DNA of 64,000 nucleotides from Hoeflea algicola (GCF_026619415.1 NZ_JAOVZR010000001.1:3890501-3954500); one strand, 5' to 3'; numbered from the stretch's first letter, positions 48,357-57,664 are shown. The notes: a model not told the origin generated them from the sequence alone. Translations and numbers: made by a program.

Positions 48357-49283
48357 ATGATGACTGAGACAATAACCGCCGGCACCCGCCATTTTCTCGA
48401 TCTTTCCGCCGTCAGCGCCGCCGACGTGCGCGCAATGATCGACGGCGCCCGCGCCGCCAAATCCGGAGCCGTCGAGGACCGTCCACTGGCCGGCAAGATG
48501 CTGGCGATGATCTTCGAGAAACCTTCGACCCGTACCCGGGTGTCATTCGATGTCGGCATGCGCCAGCTCGGCGGCGAGACCTTGTTCCTGTCGGGCACCG
48601 AAATGCAACTCGGCCGTGCCGAAACCATTGCCGACACGGCGAAGGTACTGTCGCGCTATGTCGACATGATCATGATCCGCACAATGGACCACGAACGCAT
48701 GCTCGAACTTGCCGAGCACGCCACCGTGCCGGTGATCAATGCGCTGACCGATGACACCCATCCTTGCCAGATCATGGCCGACGTGCTGACCTTCGAGGAA
48801 CATCGTGGCCCGATCAAGGGCAAGACGCTGGCCTGGACCGGAGACGGCAACAATGTGCTGCATTCGCTGATCGAGGGCGCGGGGCAATTTGGCTACCGGA
48901 TGCAGATAGCCACTCCGGAAGGCTCCGAGCCTGACGCAAGGTTTGTCGAATGGGCGCGTGCCAAGGGCGCAGAAATTGATATCAGCAGCGATCCGGACCG
49001 GGCGGCCTCCGGGGCCGACTGCATCATCACTGACACCTGGGTGTCAATGAACCAGGAACATCGCGCCCGCGGCCAGAACGTGTTTCAACCCTATCAGGTC
49101 AACCAGGCCCTGATGGACAAGGCCAATGACGACGCTCTCTTCATGCATTGTCTGCCAGCCCATCGCGGCGAGGAAGTCACCGACGAGGTGATGGACGGAC
49201 CGCGGTCGGTGGTGTTTGACGAGGCTGAAAACCGGCTTCATGCGCAAAAGGCGATCATGCGCTGGTGCATGGGCGTACTGTAA
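48357..49283 (+). CDS. argF: Ornithine carbamoyltransferase
   Basis: Makes citrulline from ornithine and carbamoyl phosphate. 308 residues. Carbamoyl-phosphate site [15 protein letters not shown] (about 45-59), [14 protein letters not shown] (about 130) and the ornithine site with [13 protein letters not shown] (about 262). Ten bases behind argD; ATG 48357 or 48360. Confidence 0.94.
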   Translation: MMTETITAGTRHFLDLSAVSAADVRAMIDGARAAKSGAVEDRPLAGKMLAMIFEKPSTRTRVSFDVGMRQLGGETLFLSGTEMQLGRAETIADTAKVLSRYVDMIMIRTMDHERMLELAEHATVPVINALTDDTHPCQIMADVLTFEEHRGPIKGKTLAWTGDGNNVLHSLIEGAGQFGYRMQIATPEGSEPDARFVEWARAKGAEIDISSDPDRAASGADCIITDTWVSMNQEHRARGQNVFQPYQVNQALMDKANDDALFMHCLPAHRGEEVTDEVMDGPRSVVFDEAENRLHAQKAIMRWCMGVL

Positions 49284-49396
49284 CGCCTCTGGCACTTGCG
49301 CGTGCGAGTGCCTATATGCGGTTTTTGGAAATGGTGGACACGGCGCCCGGCTTGCCTGTGCGTGACTAGTTGCGCCACCTCTGACAATCGGGATTG

Positions 49397-50392
49397 ATGA
49401 TGGAAACCGAAATCCGCACCCTCGGCGAGCCGGGCTTTGCCGGCGATGATTGCGTGCTGCCCTTCGAGGTTGATGGCCTCGACGTGCGCGGTCGTACCGT
49501 TCAGCTTGGCCCGATGATCGATGCCATACTCGGGCGTCACGATTATCCTGAACCGGTCGCCCGCCTGCTGGCCGAGGCGATCGCGCTGACCGTGCTTCTG
49601 GGCACTTCGCTCAAGTTCGAAGGCAAGCTGATCATCCAGACCAAGGGCGATGGGCCGGTGGATCTGATGGTGGCCGATTTTACCACGCCGGGCAGTCTGC
49701 GCGCCTATGCGCGTTTTGATGCCGATCGCGTCGAAGCCGCCGAGCGGGCCGGCACCACCAGCCCGACCGAGCTGCTGGGCAACGGCATTCTCGCTTTTAC
49801 CATCGACCAGGGCGCCTACATGCAGCGCTACCAGGGCATTGTCGAAATGAAGGGCGAAACCCTGGAAGCCATGGCGGAGACCTATTTCCGTCAGTCCGAG
49901 CAGATCCCGACGATCGTGCGTCTGGCCGTGGCCGAACTGTTCGACAAGGACCAGGACGGCAACCCGCGGCACAGTTGGCGCGCCGGTGGCATCGTCGTGC
50001 AGTTTTTGCCCCAGGCCCCGGACCGGATGCGGCAACCAGATCTTCCCGGCGGCGATGAGTCGGAGGGGGCCGAGGGCTTCCATATCACCGACGATGACAG
50101 CTGGGCCGAAGCCAAGGCGCTGGTTGCCACTGTGTCGCCAGGCGAGTTGACCGATCCCGAAGTTGGCGCCGAGCGGCTGCTGTTTCGCCTGTTCCACGAG
50201 CGCGGTGCGCGGGTCTATCCGCCGGTGCCGGTGTTTGATCAGTGCTCCTGTTCGCGCGAGCGGCTGGGAGAGGTGCTGGGTGGCTTCTCCGCCGAGGAAC
50301 TCGCCGAAAGCGTCGAGGACGGGGCGATCACGGTGCAATGCGAGTTCTGCTCGACTGCCTATCGTTTCGATCCCTCGGAATTTGAAGGCTGA
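49397..50392 (+). CDS. hslO: Redox-regulated chaperone Hsp33
   Basis: 331 residues. N-terminal chaperone core (LLGTSLKFEGKLIIQTKGDG, about 73) and the C-terminal redox switch with four zinc cysteines, CSCSRER (about 280) and VQCEFCSTAYRF (about 313). Oxidation releases zinc and turns on holdase activity. Follows argF by 113 bp, a common neighbourhood in rhizobia. Confidence 0.93.
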   Translation: MMETEIRTLGEPGFAGDDCVLPFEVDGLDVRGRTVQLGPMIDAILGRHDYPEPVARLLAEAIALTVLLGTSLKFEGKLIIQTKGDGPVDLMVADFTTPGSLRAYARFDADRVEAAERAGTTSPTELLGNGILAFTIDQGAYMQRYQGIVEMKGETLEAMAETYFRQSEQIPTIVRLAVAELFDKDQDGNPRHSWRAGGIVVQFLPQAPDRMRQPDLPGGDESEGAEGFHITDDDSWAEAKALVATVSPGELTDPEVGAERLLFRLFHERGARVYPPVPVFDQCSCSRERLGEVLGGFSAEELAESVEDGAITVQCEFCSTAYRFDPSEFEG

Positions 50393-50538
50393 CGACGTCT
50401 GCCTGTTCCGGCGAAAGATGACGAACAGCCGAGCGCTTCATGGTTCTACTGGCTATGAAGCGCTTGGAATAGCCGTGCGCGCCCTGCCATTCAGGGGCTG
50501 TCCAAGAACCGGTGCCGGTTTCAATTGTTTGCGCCCGC

Positions 50539-51996
50539 TTAAGACCGCCAGAAGCGCGGCAGGAACAGAACCAGCACGGTAAACAGCTCCAGTCGACCAA
50601 GCAGCATGCCGGCGGCCAGCAGCCATTTCTGGACATCGCTGAGCGATTGGAAATTGCCGGCCGGGCCGATGATGTCGCCAAGCCCGGGGCCAACATTCGA
50701 CAGCGCCGTGCCGGCGCCGGACAAGGCGGTGATGGTGTCGAGCCCGCTGAACCTGAGCAGCAGTGCCAGCACCACGAACGACGCCATGAACAGGAAGAAG
50801 AAGCTCATCACCGAGGCGACAACCCGGTCCTCGATCGGCTTTCCGTTGAAATGCGCCCTGAACACGCCATGCGGATACATCACCTGGGCGATGTGCTGGC
50901 GAACCGCCTCGAACAGTACCTGGAAGCGGAAGATCTTGATCCCGCAGGAGGTTGACCCGGCGCAGCCGCCGGCAAACATGATGATGAAAAAGAACGCCAC
51001 CGCGTGGCTGCCCCAGAGGCCGTAGTCGGTTGAGGAATAGCCGGTTCCGGTGACAATCGAGACGACATTGAAGGCAGAGTGCCGCAACCCCTCCAGACCG
51101 ACATGAAACTTGCCGAAATGGGCCATCATCCAGGCCATCAGAATCGCCACGCCAAGAAACGCCAGGAACGCCTTGACCTGTTCGTCGGCCAGGAATGGTC
51201 GGAACTTGCCCTGCAGCATCTGCACATAAAGCAGGAACGGGATTGACCCCAGGGTCATGAACACGATGGCGACCCATTCAACGCCGGGATTGTTGAAAGC
51301 GCCGATCGAGGCGTCCTTGGTCGAGAAGCCGCCGGTGGCGACCGTTGTCATGGCGTGAATCACCGCGTCGTCCGCCGCCATGCCGACAGCCATATAGGCC
51401 ACCGCGCTGAGCCCGGTCATGGCGATGAACACCAGGGTGATCGAGGTGGAAATCTGGGCGGCGCGGGGCAGGATCTTTTCCGCCGTGTCAAATGCCTCGG
51501 CCTTGAACAGCTGCATGCCGCCGATCTGCAGCATCGGCAGCACGGCAATCGCCATCACGATGATGCCGAGGCCGCCGAGCCATTGCAGCAGCCCGCGCCA
51601 GAACAACAGCCCCACTGGTGTCGAATCCAGCCCGGTAATCACCGTGGCGCCGGTGGTGGTCAGGCCTGACATCGATTCGAAAAAGGCGTCGGTGTAAGTG
51701 GGAACAATGCCCGACCAATGAAACGGCAGCGCGCCAAACGCCACCAGGGCAACCCACGATACCACTGTCATCAGCATGGCCTGACGCGTCGAAAGCCCTT
51801 TCGGTGCGCCGCGATTGGCGATGAAAAGGCCAAAACCGAACAGCATCGTCACCATCGCCGCGCTGACGAAGATCATCCAGTCGTCATTGTCCGCGGCCAG
51901 GTCGACAAGTGCGGGCAACAACATCGCCAGCCCGAGTGTGCCCACGAGCACCCCGGTTACCAGCATGACGGGCCGGAATTCGGAAAGAGCGGTCAA
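50539..51996 (-). CDS. trkH: Potassium uptake protein, TrkH family
   Basis: 485 residues with about ten membrane helices and four selectivity-filter repeats: [10 protein letters not shown] (about 111), [10 protein letters not shown] (about 218), [11 protein letters not shown] (about 315) and [10 protein letters not shown] (about 437). Takes up K+ with a TrkA partner not in this window. Starts at TTG 51996 overlapping the apaG stop, or at ATG 51966. K+ uptake is the first response to salt shock, in line with the ectoine and trehalose genes. Confidence 0.92.
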   Translation of the reverse strand: MTALSEFRPVMLVTGVLVGTLGLAMLLPALVDLAADNDDWMIFVSAAMVTMLFGFGLFIANRGAPKGLSTRQAMLMTVVSWVALVAFGALPFHWSGIVPTYTDAFFESMSGLTTTGATVITGLDSTPVGLLFWRGLLQWLGGLGIIVMAIAVLPMLQIGGMQLFKAEAFDTAEKILPRAAQISTSITLVFIAMTGLSAVAYMAVGMAADDAVIHAMTTVATGGFSTKDASIGAFNNPGVEWVAIVFMTLGSIPFLLYVQMLQGKFRPFLADEQVKAFLAFLGVAILMAWMMAHFGKFHVGLEGLRHSAFNVVSIVTGTGYSSTDYGLWGSHAVAFFFIIMFAGGCAGSTSCGIKIFRFQVLFEAVRQHIAQVMYPHGVFRAHFNGKPIEDRVVASVMSFFFLFMASFVVLALLLRFSGLDTITALSGAGTALSNVGPGLGDIIGPAGNFQSLSDVQKWLLAAGMLLGRLELFTVLVLFLPRFWRS

Positions 51997-52385
51997 TTCA
52001 GTGTTCTTGCCATGCCCGGCAGGTCCAGCGAGAACGCGGGAATCTCAACATCGAAAAATTCGCCTTCCGATGATTGCATCTGATAGCTGCCGACCATCAC
52101 GCCGGACGGTGTGTCCAGCGGACAGCCGGAGGAGTATTCATAGGTATCGCCGGGTCCGAGAACCGGTTGCTCGCCGACGACGCCGGGGCCGCGCACTTCA
52201 TCAATGAGGCCGTTCTCGTCTGTGATCTTCCAATGCCGGCTTCTGAGCTGGACGATCTGGTCGGAATGGTTGGTAATTACCACGCGGTAACCCCACACAT
52301 AGCGCCCGTCCTCGGGGTCCGATTGGTCCTCGAGATAATACGGATCGACAGTCACTTCGATGTCACGTGTTAACGCGCGATACAT
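51993..52385 (-). CDS. apaG: ApaG-domain protein
   Basis: 130 residues, the normal size. [20 protein letters not shown] (about 27-46), [10 protein letters not shown] (about 50), [20 protein letters not shown] (about 65) and GVMVGSYQM are typical. Named for Co2+/Mg2+ resistance in Salmonella, with no proven enzyme activity. Upstream of and overlapping trkH by four bases. Confidence 0.92.
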   Translation of the reverse strand: MYRALTRDIEVTVDPYYLEDQSDPEDGRYVWGYRVVITNHSDQIVQLRSRHWKITDENGLIDEVRGPGVVGEQPVLGPGDTYEYSSGCPLDTPSGVMVGSYQMQSSEGEFFDVEIPAFSLDLPGMARTLN

Positions 52386-52572
52386 GCAGCACTCCTTGGC
52401 TCACTCATTGTACAGTGTCGCGCTCTCGTCAACCATATCCGCGCCTGCGTGCCGCTGTACCCCCATGATTGGATTGGTGTTGACCTGATTGTGATGCCTG
52501 AACCAGGCGGTCGCGCGTGACGATCGGTGGTAGCCGCGCTATCACAGCCAGAGAAGATCAAAGGATGACCTC

Positions 52573-53196
52573 ATGTTGGATGGAACCGCGCGAAAACTGA
52601 TCCAGCCCGGGCTCGACGGCGCGGGACGCTGGCTTGCGGCGCGGGGCGTCAGAGCCGATCATGTGACCGTAACGGCGTGCCTGCTCGGGCTTGCCGCCGC
52701 TGGTCTGATTGCGTTGGGTCACATGTACTGGGCGCTGACGTTGATTCTTGTCAGCCGCATCGGCGACGGTCTCGACGGCTCGGTCGCCCGTGCATCGAAA
52801 AAGACCGATTTCGGGGGCTATCTCGATATCACCCTCGATTTCGTCTTTTACGGTGCCATTCCGCTGGGCTTCGTCATTCATGATCCGACAGCTAACGGTC
52901 TGGCCGGTGCGGCGCTGATCTTTGCTTTTTACGTCAATGGTGCGAGTTTCCTCGCCTATGCCATCGTCGCTGAGAAGCGGGGGCTGACGTCGACCGCGCG
53001 CGGTGTCAAATCGATCTATTTCACCACCGGTCTCGCCGAAGCCAGCGAGACCTTCTTCGTGTTCGGGCTGTTCTGCCTGTGGCCGGCCTGGTTCGCACCC
53101 ATCGCATGGGTGTTTGCCGTCATCTGTCTGTACACGGCGCTCTCCCGCATCATGCAGGCGCGCGCCGTGTTTGGTGAGCCGATCTTAGAGGCCTGA
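52573..53196 (+). CDS. CDP-alcohol phosphatidyltransferase family membrane protein
   Basis: 207 residues with about six membrane helices. The family active site is DGLDGSVARASKKTDFGGYL followed by DITLD (about 63-87), with the four aspartates in place. Members make phospholipids by replacing CMP with an alcohol; which lipid this one makes is not clear. It converges on metZ, overlapping its end by 12 bases. Confidence 0.85.
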   Translation: MLDGTARKLIQPGLDGAGRWLAARGVRADHVTVTACLLGLAAAGLIALGHMYWALTLILVSRIGDGLDGSVARASKKTDFGGYLDITLDFVFYGAIPLGFVIHDPTANGLAGAALIFAFYVNGASFLAYAIVAEKRGLTSTARGVKSIYFTTGLAEASETFFVFGLFCLWPAWFAPIAWVFAVICLYTALSRIMQARAVFGEPILEA

Positions 53197-54369
53197 AAGC
53201 GCCCGGTCGAAATCCTCAATCAGATCCTGGACATCCTCGATCCCCAGCGAAAGCCGGACCATGCCCGGGGCGATCCCCAGCTCGTCGCGGGCTTCGTCGG
53301 TCAGGTTTTTGTGGGTGGTTGTCGCCGGGTGTGTGATCAGGCTCTTGGCATCGCCGAGATTGTTGGAAATCCGCACCACTTCGAGCGCGTTCTGCATCGC
53401 GAACGCTGCGGATTTGCCGCCCTTTAGTTCGAACGCCACCAGCGTCGATCCGCCCGACATCTGCCGCGCGCAGATTTCAGCTTGCGGGTGATCGGCACGC
53501 CCCGGGTAGGTCACCTTCGCCACCGCCGGATGCTCGGCAAGGAAATCGGTCACCGCACCGGCATTGCTAGTTTGCTGGCGCACTCGTAGCGGCAGGGTTT
53601 CCAGACCCTTGAGAAGGGTCCATGCGTTGAAGGGTGACAGCGATGGCCCGGTGTGGCGGAAATAGTCGTGCAGATGCTCGTCGATCCACGCCTTGTCCGA
53701 CAGCACCACGCCACCCAAGCAGCGGCCCTGGCCGTCAATGTGTTTGGTCGCCGAATAGGCAACGACATGAGCGCCCAGTTCCAACGGCTTCTGCATCAGT
53801 GGCGTGGCGAATACGTTGTCGACCACCAGCTTGGCGCCAAGCTGGTTGGCAAGCTTCGCCACGCCGGCGATATCAACCACTTCAAGCGTCGGGTTGGCAG
53901 GGCTTTCAAGAAAGAAAACCTTGGTGTTTGGGCGGATGGCAGCCTCGAAATTGGCGAGATCACGGCCATCGACCAGCGTCGATTCGATGCCATATCGGGG
54001 CAACAATGTATCGATCACCCAGCGGCAGGAGCCAAACAGTGCCCGCGCCGAAACCACATGATCGCCGGCGCTGAGCTGGCACAGAAGCGCGGCTGAAACC
54101 GCCGCCATGCCCGAGGCGGTGGCGCGGGCCTCTTCGGCGCCTTCCATCAAGCACATGCGTTTTTCGAAAATGTCGTTGGTCGGACTGGCGTAACGCGCAT
54201 AGATGAAACCGGGATCTTCGCCCCTGAAGCGTGCTTCTGCCGCTTCCGCGCTGTCATAGACGAAACCTTGCGTCATGTAGATCGCTTCGGAGGTCTCGCC
54301 AAAATTGGATCGGGTAAACCCGCCGTGCACGAGTTGGGTTGCGGGGCGAAGGGTATGGTTGCTTGTCAT
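53185..54369 (-). CDS. metZ: O-succinylhomoserine sulfhydrylase
   Basis: Makes homocysteine directly from O-succinylhomoserine and sulfide. 394 residues, Cys/Met PLP family: SPTNDIFEKRMCLMEGAE (about 61), KVFFLESPANPTLEVVDI (about 153), the PLP lysine in AYSATKHIDGQGRCLGG (about 207) and GIEDVQDLIEDFDRAL at the end. ATG 54369 lies downstream of a SAM-II riboswitch and a terminator, so it is shut down when SAM is abundant. Confidence 0.93.
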   Translation of the reverse strand: MTSNHTLRPATQLVHGGFTRSNFGETSEAIYMTQGFVYDSAEAAEARFRGEDPGFIYARYASPTNDIFEKRMCLMEGAEEARATASGMAAVSAALLCQLSAGDHVVSARALFGSCRWVIDTLLPRYGIESTLVDGRDLANFEAAIRPNTKVFFLESPANPTLEVVDIAGVAKLANQLGAKLVVDNVFATPLMQKPLELGAHVVAYSATKHIDGQGRCLGGVVLSDKAWIDEHLHDYFRHTGPSLSPFNAWTLLKGLETLPLRVRQQTSNAGAVTDFLAEHPAVAKVTYPGRADHPQAEICARQMSGGSTLVAFELKGGKSAAFAMQNALEVVRISNNLGDAKSLITHPATTTHKNLTDEARDELGIAPGMVRLSLGIEDVQDLIEDFDRALSGL

Positions 54370-54387
54370 GGTCTTGGTCCAACATAC

Positions 54388-54424
54388 AAAAAAACCGGCT
54401 TGCGAAAGTCGCCAGCCGGTTTTG
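54388..54424 (-). terminator. Intrinsic terminator in the metZ leader
   Basis: On the minus strand AAACCGGCU and AGCCGGUUU pair around an inner GCGA/UCGC stem, followed by a run of seven U (plus-strand A at 54388-54394). It lies between the aptamer and the metZ start, so it is the likely expression platform. Its 3' arm (54394-54403) is also complementary to a strand of the aptamer. Confidence 0.85.
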
Positions 54425-54432
54425 CAACCCGA

Positions 54433-54487
54433 CCTTTTTAGCGACTTGTTTAACGTGGCTGCAAGCCGGTCGGCCAAATCACCACGG
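54433..54487 (-). ncRNA. SAM-II riboswitch upstream of metZ
   Basis: The minus strand reads CGUGGUGAUUUGG, then GCUUGCAGCCACGUUAAA, then AAGUCGCUAAAAAG, the conserved SAM-II core. P1 pairs CGUGG (54486-54482) with CCACG (54458-54454); the pseudoknot pairs GGCUUG (54467-54462) with CAAGUC (54448-54443). SAM-II is the alphaproteobacterial SAM sensor for metA/metX/metZ genes. Confidence 0.93.
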
Positions 54488-54495
54488 GATAACCG

Positions 54496-54524
54496 TGTTT
54501 AATATCTCGTTGCGCTTGCGTCAA
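54496..54524 (-). promoter_or_regulatory. Candidate sigma-70 promoter of metZ
   Basis: Minus strand TTGACG (54524-54519), 17 bases, TAAACA (54501-54496). Transcription would begin at about 54489, right at the 5' edge of the SAM-II aptamer, as expected for a riboswitch leader. Confidence 0.6.
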
Positions 54525-54572
54525 TCGTCGTGTCTTGCCATCAAGACCAAAGTTGAAACGGAGCGGTAACAA

Positions 54573-55661
54573 GTGAGTGCTGGCATTCTCTCTGACAGGG
54601 CTATCCGAACCCTGTTTGATCACGGTGCGCTGCAGGCTGGCCGGGCGCTTGATGCGGATCAGATCCAGCCCGCCAGTCTTGACCTGCGACTTGGCGCCAC
54701 AGCCTACCGGGTGCGCGCCTCGTTCCTTCCAGGACCGCTCAGCAAGGTGACTGACAAGCTCGCCCGGCTCAGCATGCACGAGATCGACCTGTCGGCCGGT
54801 GCCGTGCTCGAAACCGGTTGCGTCTACATTGTCCCGTTGCTTGAAAGCCTGGCGTTGCCACAGGCGATTTCCGCCTCCGCCAACCCCAAGAGTTCGACCG
54901 GCCGGCTAGACATTTTTACCCGGGTCATGACCGATTTCGGCCAGGAATTCGACAAAATCGCTGCCGGCTATCATGGTCCCTTGTGGCTGGAGGTCAGCCC
55001 CCGCACATTCCCGATCGTGGTCCGCACCGGCTCGCGGCTGTCGCAGGTCCGTTTCCGCGAAGGCCATGCGTTGCTCGACGAGACTGCGCTGTCGCAACTC
55101 CACCAGGCCGAAACACTGGTGGATTCCGACGCCGCCAATGTCTCAGGCGGCGGCATTGCGTTGTCGATAGATCTCAAGGGACAGGGACCGGATGCGCTGG
55201 TTGGCTACCGCGGCAAACACCATACGGCGGTGATCGATGTTGATAAGCGAGCCGCCCATGACGTCTTCGATTTCTGGGAACCGATCCACAATCGCGGCTC
55301 CGCTGATCTGATCTTGGATCCGGACGAATTCTACATTCTGGTCAGCCGTGAATCGGTGCACGTGCCGCCGCTCTACGCCGCCGAAATGACCCCGTTCGAC
55401 CCGCTGGTTGGCGAGTTCAGGGTTCATTACGCAGGATTTTTCGACCCCGGCTTTGGCCATAGCGAAGCCGGCGGCGCTGGCAGCCGTGCGGTGCTCGAAG
55501 TGCGCAGCCACGAGGTGCCGTTCATCCTCGAACACGGCCAGATCGTCGGCCGGCTGGTCTATGAGAAAATGCTCGAACGCCCCGAGGCGCTCTATGGAAC
55601 GGGGCTGGGATCGAACTACCAGGCGCAAGGCCTGAAGCTTTCCAAGCATTTCCGCGGCTAG
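54573..55661 (+). CDS. dcd: 2'-deoxycytidine 5'-triphosphate deaminase, long form
   Basis: Deaminates dCTP to dUTP for thymidylate supply. 362 residues, about twice E. coli Dcd (193), because the dUTPase-like fold is duplicated, as in other rhizobia. First half: IQPASLDLRLGATAYRV (about 31) and ANPKSSTGRLDIFTRVMTD (about 103) with the family Ser/Arg; second half: EFYILVSRESVHVPP (about 251) and GQIVGRLVYEKM (about 328). GTG start at 54573 after GAGCGG, divergent from metZ. Confidence 0.9.
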   Translation: MSAGILSDRAIRTLFDHGALQAGRALDADQIQPASLDLRLGATAYRVRASFLPGPLSKVTDKLARLSMHEIDLSAGAVLETGCVYIVPLLESLALPQAISASANPKSSTGRLDIFTRVMTDFGQEFDKIAAGYHGPLWLEVSPRTFPIVVRTGSRLSQVRFREGHALLDETALSQLHQAETLVDSDAANVSGGGIALSIDLKGQGPDALVGYRGKHHTAVIDVDKRAAHDVFDFWEPIHNRGSADLILDPDEFYILVSRESVHVPPLYAAEMTPFDPLVGEFRVHYAGFFDPGFGHSEAGGAGSRAVLEVRSHEVPFILEHGQIVGRLVYEKMLERPEALYGTGLGSNYQAQGLKLSKHFRG

Positions 55662-55789
55662 CTTCACGGGCGCCAATGCTCGACGCATCGATTCCGGTGA
55701 GGCGCATTAGCCCTTGTTTTGACATGTCGTTACAGCAAAATCGCTGCACATTTTTGCACGGCGTGGTTTAGGCGTTCCCGACATTCTCA

Positions 55790-56593
55790 TCAGGACGGCT
55801 GGGTTGCGCGTGTCTGCGCCGCACGCAATTCGGCCAGATCCCTGCGGATTGCCTTGAGTTCTTCCAGCATTGCGCTCTGGTCAGACACCATGGCTTCGCG
55901 GTCTGCCGTGACCTCGGCTTCATGTTCTTCCTGCATCGCAGAGACGATGATGCCGATGAACAGGTTAAGCACAGTAAACGTGGTGCAGGCGATGAACGGA
56001 ATGAAGAACGCCCACGCCATCGGATGGACTTCCATCACAGGGCGGACGATGCCCATCGACCAGCTTTCCAGCGTCATGACCTGAAACAACGAGTAGGCTG
56101 AAGCCGGGATGGAGCCAAACCAGACGGGAAAGCTGTCACCATAGAGTTTAGTCGCCATTACCGAGAAAACATAAAAAACCAGGGTCAAAAGCAGCATGAT
56201 CGAACCCATGCCGGGCAGGGCGCTGACCAGGCCTCCGACAACCCGCTTCAGCGATGGAACCATGCTTATGATCCGGAGCACTCTGAGAATGCGAAGCGCC
56301 CGGAGCACCGATAGCGCGCCCGTGGCCGGGACAAGCGCCACTCCCACCACGACCAGGTCAAATATCCGCCAGGGGTCACGGAAGAAATCAAGCCGCCACG
56401 CGACAAGCCGCGCCGTCACTTCCAGAACAAACACACCGAGTATGGCGCGGTCGAGCAGGCTCAGGAAACCACCGAACCGCTCCACTGCTGCAGGTACGGT
56501 TTCCAGTCCAAGAGTAATCGCATTGATGATGATCAGCACAGTGATCACACCTTCGAAGCGTCGCGACGTTAGAAAGGCTTTAAGCTGGTCCAT
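55790..56593 (-). CDS. Bacterial voltage-gated sodium channel (NavBac type)
   Basis: 267 residues, one six-helix ion channel subunit that would form a tetramer in the inner membrane. S4 carries four regularly spaced arginines (LRALRILRVLRIISMVPSLK, about 98-117). The pore loop reads TLESWSM (about 176-182), the LESW filter of NaChBac/NavAb-type channels, where K+ channels have GYG. The C terminus has a helix rich in Glu/Ala (about 220-262) like the tetramer-forming coiled coil. Such channels are common in marine bacteria. Confidence 0.9.
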   Translation of the reverse strand: MDQLKAFLTSRRFEGVITVLIIINAITLGLETVPAAVERFGGFLSLLDRAILGVFVLEVTARLVAWRLDFFRDPWRIFDLVVVGVALVPATGALSVLRALRILRVLRIISMVPSLKRVVGGLVSALPGMGSIMLLLTLVFYVFSVMATKLYGDSFPVWFGSIPASAYSLFQVMTLESWSMGIVRPVMEVHPMAWAFFIPFIACTTFTVLNLFIGIIVSAMQEEHEAEVTADREAMVSDQSAMLEELKAIRRDLAELRAAQTRATQPS

Positions 56594-56719
56594 GGATCAA
56601 TCTAGGTTAAGGCAGAGTAGCCCCCCATATGAGATCGGACCTGCGTCCAGTCAACCCGGTCCAGGCCATCCAGGCGACTTGACACCGCCGCAGTTCAGCG
56701 CCATGAACGACCGGCTTTC

Positions 56720-56793
56720 GCGGGTGTAGCTCAATGGTAGAGCAGAAGCTTCCCAAGCTTACGACGAGGGTTCGATTCCCTTCACCCGCTCCA
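56720..56793 (+). tRNA. tRNA-Gly(CCC)
   Basis: 74 bases with encoded CCA. Acceptor GCGGGTG / CACCCGC, D arm GCTCAATGGTAGAGC, anticodon loop TTCCCAA (anticodon CCC), T arm with GGTTCGATTCC. Its 3' end from 56771 is duplicated at 58320, so it is the integration target of the element downstream; the gene itself remains whole. Confidence 0.95.
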
Positions 56794-56794
56794 T
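56771..56794 (+). repeat. attL-type direct repeat (copy 1 of 24 bp)
   Basis: 3' end of tRNA-Gly, T-arm to CCA plus one base. Identical to 58320-58343; the bases on either side differ (GG before this copy, AA before the other). Confidence 0.85.
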
Positions 56795-56918
56795 TAGAAT
56801 TAAAATCCCTAAATGGCTTAATTTAGAGAATAGTATTCTACCAAATCAAATAGCCAGCGGAATTTATTCTAAGATTTTCCCGATTTTTAGCATATCCCAC
56901 CCCCTATGAATCTCATTC

Positions 56919-56967
56919 GACGGTACTCGTGACGGTATCGTAGAGCGTACCGTCCCCGATACCGTCA
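56919..56967. repeat. Nested inverted repeats with TGACGGTATCG, left end of the mini-island
   Basis: TGACGGTATCG (56930-56940) is inverted at CGATACCGTCA (56957-56967), and GACGGTAC (56919-56926) is inverted at GTACCGTC (56948-56955). The same 11-mer occurs twice in tandem at the other end. The array suggests binding sites for an integrase or accessory factor. Confidence 0.7.
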
Positions 56968-57166
56968 GACCTGATTTTAGCAGCGCCCAACTCATTGATT
57001 TTGTTGGGCGCTGCTTCGCTGTGCCTGCTAGTTCGATTCCTGAAGACGACGAGGGTTAGGTTCTAAACACGGGAATCGAACTGCACCTATGCTGTTTATT
57101 GATGAGTAGAAGTATTCAAAAAATAAAACGAATTATTGAACTACCATTCTGCTTGGCGATACAAGT

Positions 57167-57185
57167 ATTCAACATAATGTTGAAT
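57167..57185. promoter_or_regulatory. Palindrome upstream of the island operon, candidate operator
   Basis: ATTCAACAT (57167-57175) and ATGTTGAAT (57177-57185) form a perfect 9-bp inverted repeat around one base, 28 bases before the first gene, in the promoter zone (a TATAAT is at 57190-57195). No regulator gene lies in the element. Confidence 0.5.
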
Positions 57186-57213
57186 TGAATATAATAAATA
57201 AGGAGCGGAAGCG

Positions 57214-57513
57214 ATGGGGAAAGTCTGGGATTTGATATATGTGTCTGACGGGGACAAGCGAACCATGTCGCTGGCCATCCTCGACGGGGAAAATGCCGAA
57301 ATGGTCGGGCCGTTTGATGCCAAAAGCGCGGGGCCGCTTATTGTGCAGGCGCTAATCGACAATAACCTTGAGGCTCCCAAAAACGCCGAAATATCTTACA
57401 TCGGTGCGCATTTTAGGAACATGAGCAAGGGGCAGAATAGGTCTGGTCAGGATTACCCATTCAAAGTCCCGACGGCCCTGACCAATGAAATACGGACCAA
57501 CGGAGATGGGTGA
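57214..57513 (+). CDS. Unknown small island protein
   Basis: 99 residues, no signal peptide or membrane segment. AAGGAG stands eight bases before ATG. The start VWDLIYVSDGDKRTMSLAIL looks like a strand-rich small domain, and the last third is polar. I do not recognise the family. Its stop lies one base before the start of the zinc-motif gene, so the two are translated together and may act together. Confidence 0.7.
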   Translation: MGKVWDLIYVSDGDKRTMSLAILDGENAEMVGPFDAKSAGPLIVQALIDNNLEAPKNAEISYIGAHFRNMSKGQNRSGQDYPFKVPTALTNEIRTNGDG

Positions 57514-57514
57514 T

Positions 57515-57664
57515 ATGGAACCCGTAGCATACGAACAATGCGATACATGCTACGGGTCTGGGGATTGCCAAGATTGCATGGGAGATGGCGATGACGACTG
57601 CCCGACTTGCGAAGGCGTAGGCTCATGCGATGAATGCGACGGCGAGGGGCAAGTAGAGGCGTGA
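57515..57664 (+). CDS. 49-residue protein of four CxxCxGxG zinc motifs
   Basis: The frame reads four motifs: CDTCYGSG (9-16), CQDCMGDG (18-25), CPTCEGVG (29-36) and CDECDGEG (38-45). This is the full set of cysteine motifs of the DnaJ zinc domain, in which motifs 1/4 and 2/3 each hold a zinc, but the linkers are cut to two or three residues and there is no J domain or C-terminal domain. It is strongly acidic. The ATG follows the upstream stop by one base. It could be a partner-binding zinc module or a regulator; no function can be given. Confidence 0.7.
   Translation: MEPVAYEQCDTCYGSGDCQDCMGDGDDDCPTCEGVGSCDECDGEGQVEA

Noticed and set aside
57190..57195. TATAAT as the -10 box of the mini-island operon
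   Set aside because: Transcription would then start inside the AAGGAG ribosome site, so the true promoter is probably further upstream.
56795..57213. Tyrosine integrase expected next to the tRNA-Gly attachment site
   Set aside because: No frame of useful length and no R-H-R-Y motif was found in this interval or elsewhere in the element.
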